DNA from: Actinokineospora inagensis DSM 44258
GTDB lineage: Bacteria > Actinomycetota > Actinomycetes > Mycobacteriales > Pseudonocardiaceae
NCBI RefSeq assembly: GCF_000482865.1
Contig: NZ_KI519516.1
Location: 19,755-83,754 of the forward strand
DNA length: 64,000 nucleotides
Reading direction: 5' to 3'
The translations under genes and the position numbers were made by a program. Shown piece after piece: positions 16,928-24,721 of this stretch (the first letter of the stretch is position 1; each line of letters begins with the position of its first letter). The notes under the pieces are model-generated. The model made no database searches. It was not told the origin of the DNA and saw nothing but the letters and a program-made list of their open reading frames with translations.

Positions 16928-18931
16928 TCAGCCCGCCAGCGCGACCCCGAGGTACGGGCCGAACTCGCGTTCCAGGCACAGTCGGCCCAGCTTCCGGTAT
17001 TCCCGCGCGACCGCCCCGACCAGGCGGGCCATGGACACGGGTTCACCGCGGTCCGCGGCCAGGTACGCGGCGGTGACGGCGGCGGACCTGATGTGGCCAC
17101 CGGCGAGTTCGAAGGAATCGGCGAGGAAGTCGAGGTCCAGGTCGTCACCGCGGGGCAGGACCGGGCCGAGGCAGCGGTCCCACAGCGTCCGGCGCAGCGA
17201 CTCGTCCGGGACGGGGAAGTCGACGACGACGTCGAGCCTGCGGGTGAACGCGTCGTCCAGGTTGGCCCGCAGGTTGGTCGAGAGCAGCGCGATGCCCTCG
17301 AAGGTCTCCATGCGTTGCAGCAGGTAGGCGCTCTCGATGTTGGCGTAGCGGTCGTGCGCGTCGCGGACCTCGGAGCGCTTGCCGAAGATCGCGTCGGCCT
17401 CGTCGAACAGCAGCACCCCGTTGACCCCGGCGGCCTCGGCGAAGATCCGCTCCAGGTTCTTCTCGGTCTCGCCGACGTACTTGTCGATCACGGTGGCCAG
17501 GTTGACGGTGTAGAGGTCCATGCCCAGCGACCCGGCGATGACCTCGGCGGACATGGTCTTGCCGGTGCCGGAGTCGCCCGCCATCAGCCCGGTGACGCCG
17601 CGGCCCCGGCCGCCCCCGGGTCGCATCCGCCACTCGTCCAGGACGCGGTCGCGGTGCCGGGCGCGGGCGGCGAGTTCGCGGAGGCCGGCCAGGATGGGTG
17701 CGGGCAGGACCAGGTCGTCCCAGCCCACGGCGGGTTCGATGCGGCGCGCGAGGTGCTGGAGTCCGGCCGCGTTCTGACTCCGGGCTCCCGCGCGCAGGTG
17801 GTTCGCGTTGACGGGGCTACCGGAGGCGATGGCAGCGAGCTCGGCGGCGTGGGCGGCATTGCGGATCTGACCGGGTCCCAACACGAAGTGCGCGGTGACC
17901 GAGCCCGGGTCGGTATCCGGTGCGAGCTTGCCCGCAAGACAGGACTGCCAGATCTTCGTCCGTGCCGGGGCTGAGAGGGGACGGACGTCAACCTGGACCG
18001 GTGGCGTAATGCTCCACTTTGGATCCCACACCGAGGTCCCGTGAAGAACCACGGGGACAGCGGGATGGTCGAGCGGGGCAAGAGGCAAGGGAGTGCCCTG
18101 AGTACCAACGGGACCGATGACGATGCCCGCGCCACGCAAGAGGGCTTCCCGGAGCAGCGCTCGGGCGGTGTCGTGGGGATGGTCGGCCGGGAGCCGCTGG
18201 GTGTCCACGGTCAGGGCGGCGAAACCCGCGTCGGACAGTGCTGTCGCGGCGGTCTCGCGGGCTCCGCAGCCGGGGTGCTCACGCAGGTAGACGGATCGAA
18301 CGCCACCCGCGAACGCGCGCGTGAGGTGGTCGGTGCCGGGCAGGGCGTCCAGGTCGGTGGCGACGGTGGCGAAACCGGCGATGCCGGGGTCCAGGCGGGT
18401 GTCGCCGAGCAGGTGGGCGACGACCCGGTCCGGGACACGCAGGGAGCGGGACAGCAGGGGGCGGTCGCGGTCGTCGACGACGAGCAGGCCGGAGGTGATC
18501 AGCGGCGCGTCCGCGTCGAGTCGGGCGCGGGCCGGGGCCGACGCCTCCGGGATGCCGCACAGCCGCAATGCGAGGCCGACGCTGGCGCGGCGGCGAGTGA
18601 CGTCGTCGTTGAGGTAGCCGTAGAACTGCTCGTAGCGGCTGTCGATGTCGGGGGCGACGGCGATGAGCAGCAACTCGGCGTCCAGCGGGGTAAGAGGCAC
18701 GAGTTCGGTAAGACGATCGGACACGCCTGACGGATCGAGGTCGCCGGGGAGCGGGAACGGCGAGCGCGCGTCGGAGAAGAGAGCGTCTATGGCTTCCTCG
18801 GAGAGGTAGAGCCCACGAAACGGGTCATCCGGGTTGGGGTCGCCCGCGCGTCTTAATGCCACGGCCTCACGGATGCGTTGCTCCAAGGCGGCAAGACGGT
18901 CGAACAGGTGCAGGACGCTGGTGTCGGTCAC
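16928..18931 (-). CDS. CIS AAA+ ATPase (Afp15/Cis15-like)
   Basis: This 667-residue protein has an N-terminal helical region and a degenerate first ATPase-like domain. A C-terminal AAA+ domain follows, with Walker A GDSGTGKT at 452-459 and Walker B VLLFDEAD at 506-513. Sensor and arginine-finger motifs (LLSTNLRANLDDAFTRRLDVVVDFP) are present. This ATPase is a signature gene of extracellular-type CIS and is thought to help particle assembly. Its start lies within the stop of the DUF4255 gene, so cap and ATPase are coupled. All catalytic motifs look intact. Confidence 0.95.
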   Translation of the reverse strand: MTDTSVLHLFDRLAALEQRIREAVALRRAGDPNPDDPFRGLYLSEEAIDALFSDARSPFPLPGDLDPSGVSDRLTELVPLTPLDAELLLIAVAPDIDSRYEQFYGYLNDDVTRRRASVGLALRLCGIPEASAPARARLDADAPLITSGLLVVDDRDRPLLSRSLRVPDRVVAHLLGDTRLDPGIAGFATVATDLDALPGTDHLTRAFAGGVRSVYLREHPGCGARETAATALSDAGFAALTVDTQRLPADHPHDTARALLREALLRGAGIVIGPVGTQGTPLPLAPLDHPAVPVVLHGTSVWDPKWSITPPVQVDVRPLSAPARTKIWQSCLAGKLAPDTDPGSVTAHFVLGPGQIRNAAHAAELAAIASGSPVNANHLRAGARSQNAAGLQHLARRIEPAVGWDDLVLPAPILAGLRELAARARHRDRVLDEWRMRPGGGRGRGVTGLMAGDSGTGKTMSAEVIAGSLGMDLYTVNLATVIDKYVGETEKNLERIFAEAAGVNGVLLFDEADAIFGKRSEVRDAHDRYANIESAYLLQRMETFEGIALLSTNLRANLDDAFTRRLDVVVDFPVPDESLRRTLWDRCLGPVLPRGDDLDLDFLADSFELAGGHIRSAAVTAAYLAADRGEPVSMARLVGAVAREYRKLGRLCLEREFGPYLGVALAG

Positions 18932-19587
18932 TGTGCCTCCCTGCGCACCCGGGTCATGGCGACCCGTTCCAGGGGCTGGTCGGGTGTGGCGTCTTCCGGC
19001 ACGTTGTGCCCGACAGCGCTGTCACCGTTGACATTGAGCCGAACACCCTCGTGGGCAGGCGGGCCCGCCGGGAACACCCGGCCGGTCTCCATCGGCGCGG
19101 ACACGACGACATCCAGCGACGGCTTGAGCTCGCCACCGAGCGCGGTCCACACGTCGGCAAAGGCACGGTCTTCCGGCGGCGGTAGGGCTACCGTCATCGG
19201 TATGGGCAATGCGAGGGCGGCGAGGGTGCCTTCCAGCAGCTCAGGTGGGATCGCCTCATAGCGGAGGAATCGGCTTAAGAGGGACGAGAGCAATCTGTGC
19301 TCGTCTTCGGGACGTTGCGTCCATGCGGAAACGAGGTAAGAGAGCTTGAAGTACCTGGGCGGCAAGTGGCGCGCGGTAACGACACCGTTGACGTACTCGT
19401 TCTGCAGTCCACGCGTTCGTCGGCGTAGATCCTCGCGCACGTCGTAGAGGTAGACGTTCACGGTAGGGGCGTTGCGTCGGGAAGCCCATTCCTTCGTGGG
19501 GGCCTCGAACGCCACATCCGCCTCGCCGCTGAGCAACGGGTCGTCGCGCACCAGCCGCCGAAGGCAGAGGTCAACCTCGTGGATCAC
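18928..19587 (-). CDS. CIS tail terminator/cap protein, DUF4255 (Afp16/Cis16-like)
   Basis: This 219-residue protein shows DUF4255 features: VIHEVDLCLRRLVRDD at the start, TVNVYLYDVREDLRRR, and PPRYFKLSYLVSAWTQRPEDEHRLLSSLL. The family terminates tube and sheath at the end opposite the baseplate. GTG 19587 is preferred because GGGGAGG lies just upstream and the family begins there. It is the first gene of the minus-strand CIS cluster. The 159 bases up to the divergent amidase gene should contain both promoters, though no convincing -35/-10 pair could be fixed. Confidence 0.92.
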   Translation of the reverse strand: MIHEVDLCLRRLVRDDPLLSGEADVAFEAPTKEWASRRNAPTVNVYLYDVREDLRRRTRGLQNEYVNGVVTARHLPPRYFKLSYLVSAWTQRPEDEHRLLSSLLSRFLRYEAIPPELLEGTLAALALPIPMTVALPPPEDRAFADVWTALGGELKPSLDVVVSAPMETGRVFPAGPPAHEGVRLNVNGDSAVGHNVPEDATPDQPLERVAMTRVRREAQ

Positions 19588-19746
19588 ACGTCCTCCCCGC
19601 CTCACCGAGCACCGGCACCCGACTATCGCGCGGCGACACCCGCGTCCACACCCGTCGAAGCCCAGGCTTGGGGGAACGGGCGCCTTCCCCAACGGGCAAC
19701 TGGTAGTTGTTGACGGCCCCGCGCGCACACCGTTTGACTGACGCGA

Positions 19747-21306
19747 GTGCGCGCGAAGCGGCTGTTGGCCCTTGTCGGCCTCACTGTCCTGACGACAACA
19801 ACCTCGCTGGTAGTGTCGGCCCCCGTGGCGGACGGCTCGACCCCGGGCTTGGACCTGGACCGGGCGACGATCCCCCAACTCCAGCACCTGATGGACCACG
19901 GCGACCTCAGCGCCGTGCGGCTCACCCAGGCCTACCTGGCCCGGATCCGGACCGTCGACCCGAAGGTGCACGCGGTCCTCAAGGTCGACGACACGGCGCT
20001 CGACCAGGCGCGGGCCAGCGACAAGCGCCGCCGCTCCGGGCACGTCCGCGGGCCGCTGGACGGCATCCCGGTCCTGCTCAAGGACAACATCGACACCCGC
20101 GGCCTGGCCACCACCGCGGGCTCACGCGCCCTGCTGGTCCCACCGCCGTCGGCCGACGCGACCCTGGTGACCCGGCTGCGCGACGCGGGGGCGGTCATCC
20201 TCGGCAAGGCCAACCTGTCCGAGTGGGCGAACTTCCGCTCGACCCACTCGACGTCCGGCTGGTCCGGGGTCGGCGGGCAGACCAACAACCCCTACGTGCT
20301 CGACCGCAACCCGTGTGGTTCCTCGTCCGGCTCGGGTGCGGGCGTCGCGGCGAGCCTGGCACAGGTCGCCATCGGCACCGAGACCGACGGGTCCATCGTG
20401 TGCCCGTCGGCGCAGAACGGCGTGGTGGGCCACAAACCCAGCCTGGGCCTGGTCAGCCGCACCGGGGTGGTGCCGATCTCGCTCGAACAGGACACGGCGG
20501 GCCCCATCGCGCGCAACGTCGAGGACGTGGCCATCACCCTGTCCGTCCTCCAGGGCCGCGACCACGCCGACAAGGCCACACTCGCCTACCCCGCCGACCA
20601 ACCGTCGAACTACGCCCGCTTCCGCACCGGCCTGCGCGGTGCCCGAATCGGCGTGTGGCGCCTGTCCGGCATCGACAAGGACGTCGACCGCGTCGTGGAC
20701 GACAGCGTCACACTCCTCACCGACCACGGCGCCACAGTGGTGGATGTCGATCTCCCCTACCAGGACCAGATCGAGGCCGTCGAGTACCCGGCCCTCACCA
20801 CCGAGATCGCCCGCGACCTCCCCGCGTACCTGCGCCACCGCCCGCAGGCCCCGCAAACCATGGCCGCGCTGGTCGACTTCAACCGCAAGGACCCCGTCGA
20901 GCTCAGCAAGTTCGGCCAGGAACTCTTCGAGCAGGCCCTCACCGCCCCCTCCCCCACCGACCCCACCTACCGCGACCAACGCGCCACGGCAACCTCCCTC
21001 GCCCAACGCTCCATCGACGAAACCCTGGCCAAGTACCACCTCGACGCCATCATCGCCCCCACCAACAGCCCCGCCTGGCCCACCAACTACCAAGCAGGCG
21101 ACGCCTACATCCTCGGCTCCAGCACCCCCGCCGCCGTCGCCGGCTACCCCGCCACCACCGTCCCCGCAGGCTACGCGGGCGAACTCCCCATCGGCCTCAC
21201 CTTCTTCGCAGCCCACTGGTCCGACGCCACCACCCTCACCCTCGCCGCCGCCTACGAACACGCCAACCCCATCCGCCACGCCCCACGCTTCCTGGCCACG
21301 ACGTAG
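19747..21306 (+). CDS. Secreted amidase-signature family enzyme
   Basis: This 519-residue protein has a signal peptide (about residues 1-29, LLALVGLTVLTTTTSLVVSAP). The amidase-signature triad is intact: Lys in PVLLKDNIDTRG, the cis-Ser/Ser pair in NPCGSSSGSGAG, and ETDGSIVCPSAQNG. The family hydrolyses amides through a Ser-cisSer-Lys mechanism; the substrate cannot be predicted. GTG 19747 gives the signal peptide at the very N terminus. It stands alone, divergent from the CIS cluster and followed by 283 bases before the dpd operon. Confidence 0.93.
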   Translation: MRAKRLLALVGLTVLTTTTSLVVSAPVADGSTPGLDLDRATIPQLQHLMDHGDLSAVRLTQAYLARIRTVDPKVHAVLKVDDTALDQARASDKRRRSGHVRGPLDGIPVLLKDNIDTRGLATTAGSRALLVPPPSADATLVTRLRDAGAVILGKANLSEWANFRSTHSTSGWSGVGGQTNNPYVLDRNPCGSSSGSGAGVAASLAQVAIGTETDGSIVCPSAQNGVVGHKPSLGLVSRTGVVPISLEQDTAGPIARNVEDVAITLSVLQGRDHADKATLAYPADQPSNYARFRTGLRGARIGVWRLSGIDKDVDRVVDDSVTLLTDHGATVVDVDLPYQDQIEAVEYPALTTEIARDLPAYLRHRPQAPQTMAALVDFNRKDPVELSKFGQELFEQALTAPSPTDPTYRDQRATATSLAQRSIDETLAKYHLDAIIAPTNSPAWPTNYQAGDAYILGSSTPAAVAGYPATTVPAGYAGELPIGLTFFAAHWSDATTLTLAAAYEHANPIRHAPRFLATT

Positions 21307-21443
21307 TCGATATCCGTTCCCCCCATTCGTCCGTTGTTCTCCAAACCACTGACGCACGTTCGGACCCGCAGAATGGTCGCCCGCCAAACGCGGTTACGCA
21401 CAGTGTCACAATGCGGGACCGATCCCCCGTAACGAACGGCTGG

Positions 21444-21458
21444 TGACGTGCGACGTCA
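21444..21458. promoter_or_regulatory. Palindrome upstream of the dpd operon, candidate operator
   Basis: TGACGT-GCG-ACGTCA is a perfect 6-3-6 inverted repeat. It is extended by GTGAC/GTCAC half-sites around it. It lies about 130 bases before the chosen dpdE start in the 283-base gap after the amidase gene, where no gene is seen. No regulator gene is part of the operon. If dpdE used the longer GTG start at 21443 the site would be coding, but that extension is Ser/Gly/Arg-rich and looks untranslated. Confidence 0.4.
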
Positions 21459-21589
21459 AGGTCACTCGCCAGGGATCGGCGAATAACGAAACGAGGCGGT
21501 CCGCCAACTCGGGTGCCACGTCCCCCGTTACCCTTCGATCCCCCGGCGAGGGCCGCGGGTCAGGGGTTTACGATGGGGATGATGTCACC

Positions 21590-24500
21590 ATGTCAGGCGG
21601 GCGCGCGGGCGTGCTGAGGGAATCTTCGTCACCGACCAGATATGTCGGCAACTGGGTCCGAGTCGACGGCGAGACCACCGGGTTCGGATTCTGCAAAGCG
21701 AAACTCCCCAACGGCGCCCAGGTCGTCTACACCGATATCCCCGGCGCGGCGGAAACCGAGGTCGTCGTCCCGGTCGAGAGATTGGTGCTGTCCAAGTTCT
21801 CCCCTGGTACCCGGGTGTGGATCCGGGGCAACCGCTACGGCTGGGTGTCCGCCGAGGTCGTGGCACCGACCGGGTTCGGCGAGTACCAGGTTCGGGCGGC
21901 CGGGTCGAGCGAGATCCTCCGGCTGCCCGGCGCCCAACTGATGGTGCGGTGGGACAAGCCCCTGCGGGACCCGGTCGAGGCGCTGGCCAAGGGGCTCTGC
22001 GACTCCCCCGAGTACTACACCACCCGCAAGGACTTCCTGGATCACCTGGTCCGCCAACGCGGCGCGGCCCGCGGTCTGTCGGCGGCGTTGTCCGCACCCA
22101 TCCGGCTCTACCAGCACCAACTGGACACCGCCGCCCGGGTCCTCGGTGATCCGGTCCTGCGCTACCTGCTCGCCGACGAGGTCGGTCTGGGCAAGACCAT
22201 CGAGGCTGGTCTCGTCCTGCGGCAGTTGCTGCTCGACGATCCCGGGATGACCGCGTTGGTGTCCACGCCTTCGACGCTGGTCAAGCAGTGGCAAGAGGAG
22301 TTGACCGATCGGCTGGCGCTCGGCGCGGCGCTCGAGGGCGGCCGGGTCGTGGTGACCCCGCACGAGGAACTGCCCAACCAGGCGAACCTGACCCGCTACG
22401 GCTTGGTGATCATCGACGAGGCGCACAAGGTGATCGACCCGCTGGGGCGGTCTCCGCGGACATGGAACCTGCTGCAGCACACGCGCGGACTGCTCCTGCT
22501 GTCCGCGACACCGATGCGGGGCAACCTGCCGACCTTCCTCGGCTTGCTGAACCTCATCGATCCAGTGGCCTTCCCCTCGTACAACCCCGACGCATTCGAG
22601 AAGCGCATAGCGCACCGTGAGTCCTCGGCGAACAGCGTGCGCGTGCTCAGCGCGCGCCGAGCCACACCTCGCCAACGCCGCAACGCGCTGGCCGACCTGG
22701 AATCGTTGCACGGCTCGGACGAGATCTTCACCCGGATGGCGCAAGAGTGCCACGCGGCCGACGAGTCCGATCTGGCGCCGTGGCGGGCTTTGGCCGAGTA
22801 CGTGCGGGAGACCTACCGGATCAGCAGGCGGATGATCCGACATCGCCGAGGCGGCTACGCCGCACTCGAGTACCCGGTCGCCGGGCGGCAGCTGACCACT
22901 CTCACGATCTCCGACCCGGCGCGGGACATCGTCGACGACTACCTGGACCGCCTGCGGGAACTGCACACCGACCCCGCCGCGAACCCGGCGTATGCGAACG
23001 TCCTGACCCACGCCCTTGGCGGCCCTCGAACGCTGGCGCACCACCTGGACAGATACCTGGGCATGGTCCGCCCGGGTGGCGCGTCGGCCCGGTTCCGGGC
23101 GCTCGCCGAGTCGACCGCCGCCCGCCTCGCACTGGTGGACACCGGGACAAGGCAGCGGACCGCGCTCGAGGTCACCGACGACCGGATGCGGAATGGGCAC
23201 AAGGTCGTCGTGGTCGGCACCTCCACGGCGGTGGCAGCCGACTTCCTGGCGGCCGCGGTCGACAGGTGGGGTGATCTGGTCCGCGGCCACCTCGACACCA
23301 TGGACCAAGCGGACCGCGACGACGCCGTGCTGGAGTTCCTGGAGTCGAAGGACGTGCAAGTACTCGTCGGCGACTTCACCCTGGAGGAGGGGCGGAACCT
23401 GCAGCGGGCACAGGTCCTGGTCAACCTCGACTTGCCGCTGGACGCCAATCGGCTCGAGCAGCGGATCGGCAGGTTGGACCGGTTCACCGAGCGCGGCGGC
23501 ACGGCTGAGGTCATCGTGTTCGACGAGCCGGGCAGCGACTGGCAGACCAACCAGATCAGGCTGTTCCGCGACGGTGTCGGGATCTTCGCTGACTCCGTCG
23601 CCACGCTGCAGATCAGGCTGGCGGCCCTGCTGAACGAAGTGATCGACTCGGTGGTCGAACTCGGGAGCGCCGCGTTCGCACCCGACCTGGACGCCTTGCG
23701 GAACGACCTCACCCGAGAACGGAAGATGGTCGACCTGCTGGAGGAGCTTGAGTCGATCACCACCGCCACCGACTTCGACGAGGCCGGTATGGCGGAGTTG
23801 GCCAGCGCGGACAACGACGACGCCGGGCTCCGCGCCGCCTTCGCCAGACTGACCCGGTCCCCGCGGGGTGGGATCTGGCTCAAGCCGGTCGACGGGCGAC
23901 CGGACGGCGTGGTCCGGTTCGAGATCGACGCGGGCAGGCTGGGACAGGCACGGGCACGCCGGATACCCGGTCTGTCCGAGGAAGACTCCCAGGAGGTCAT
24001 TCCGCTCCTGAGCACTCCGCGCGCCTACGCCCGCGACGTCGCGGTGTCCCGCCGGACACCGCCGCTGCGCGTCGGTGAACCGCTGGTGGACTGGCTCGAC
24101 CAGCACCTGCGTGTGGACGAACGCGGCCGGACCAGGGCGATGGTGCGCCCGACCGACACGGTGGACCTGCCCGAACTCTGGTTGGTCTGCGACTTCTTGG
24201 TCGAGTTCGACGCGTCGCACCTCGACGAGAAGGACGACGCGGTTCGCAGGCGCCTGCGCAGGCGAGGTGACGCGCTGCTGCCACCCGAGGTCGTGCGGAC
24301 GTGGACCAGCGTCGATGGCGTGGCGGACCCCGACCTGGTCACCAACGTCCTCGACGCGCCCTTCACCGAGGCCGACCATGTCCTGCGTGGACAAGCCTGG
24401 GACGCGGTGCTGCGGGCGCTGCCCGATTGGGCTCAGCAGTGCAGAACCGGCTATGAGGTGGCCAATCGCCACCTCAGCACCCACCCCGCGCTCACCGAAC

Positions 24501-24721
24501 GCCCGGCTGAGGCCGCGCGGCGGGCCGACTCCGAGGTCGACGCCCGACTGAGGGTGCTACGGGCTCGCTCGCACCGACTGCCGACCGTCGCCGAACGTGA
24601 GGGGGCCCGTCGCGACATGGTCCGCGATCAACAGTTGGGCGCGGCTCTGCTGCAAGGGGTCACCAATCCAGCGGTGTCGGTCATCGCTTGCGGTGGGATT
24701 GTGCTGTGGCCACGAGCATGA
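21590..24721 (+). CDS. dpdE: DpdE-like SNF2/RapA-type helicase
   Basis: This 1043-residue protein has an N-terminal beta-rich region (YVGNWVRVDGETTGFGF). The SNF2 helicase core follows: Walker A VGLGKT at 198-203, DEAH at 276-279, SAT-like motif LLSATPMRGNLP, and the C-lobe NRLEQRIGRLDRF near residue 620. This is the RapA-like arrangement. A long C-terminal region of unknown fold ends the protein. DpdE is the SNF2-type protein of the Dpd island, whose D-K genes are needed for restriction of DNA lacking the 7-deazaguanine mark. The assignment rests on this domain plus the exact order of the following seven genes. Start 21590 gives the conserved N terminus; GTG 21443 is possible. Confidence 0.88.
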   Translation: MSGGRAGVLRESSSPTRYVGNWVRVDGETTGFGFCKAKLPNGAQVVYTDIPGAAETEVVVPVERLVLSKFSPGTRVWIRGNRYGWVSAEVVAPTGFGEYQVRAAGSSEILRLPGAQLMVRWDKPLRDPVEALAKGLCDSPEYYTTRKDFLDHLVRQRGAARGLSAALSAPIRLYQHQLDTAARVLGDPVLRYLLADEVGLGKTIEAGLVLRQLLLDDPGMTALVSTPSTLVKQWQEELTDRLALGAALEGGRVVVTPHEELPNQANLTRYGLVIIDEAHKVIDPLGRSPRTWNLLQHTRGLLLLSATPMRGNLPTFLGLLNLIDPVAFPSYNPDAFEKRIAHRESSANSVRVLSARRATPRQRRNALADLESLHGSDEIFTRMAQECHAADESDLAPWRALAEYVRETYRISRRMIRHRRGGYAALEYPVAGRQLTTLTISDPARDIVDDYLDRLRELHTDPAANPAYANVLTHALGGPRTLAHHLDRYLGMVRPGGASARFRALAESTAARLALVDTGTRQRTALEVTDDRMRNGHKVVVVGTSTAVAADFLAAAVDRWGDLVRGHLDTMDQADRDDAVLEFLESKDVQVLVGDFTLEEGRNLQRAQVLVNLDLPLDANRLEQRIGRLDRFTERGGTAEVIVFDEPGSDWQTNQIRLFRDGVGIFADSVATLQIRLAALLNEVIDSVVELGSAAFAPDLDALRNDLTRERKMVDLLEELESITTATDFDEAGMAELASADNDDAGLRAAFARLTRSPRGGIWLKPVDGRPDGVVRFEIDAGRLGQARARRIPGLSEEDSQEVIPLLSTPRAYARDVAVSRRTPPLRVGEPLVDWLDQHLRVDERGRTRAMVRPTDTVDLPELWLVCDFLVEFDASHLDEKDDAVRRRLRRRGDALLPPEVVRTWTSVDGVADPDLVTNVLDAPFTEADHVLRGQAWDAVLRALPDWAQQCRTGYEVANRHLSTHPALTERPAEAARRADSEVDARLRVLRARSHRLPTVAEREGARRDMVRDQQLGAALLQGVTNPAVSVIACGGIVLWPRA

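Noticed and set aside
21629-24484. A 951-residue open frame on the minus strand opposite the SNF2 helicase gene
   Set aside because: It is the codon-position shadow of a high-GC gene. It has no ribosome site or domain and lies fully antisense to a frame with intact helicase motifs.
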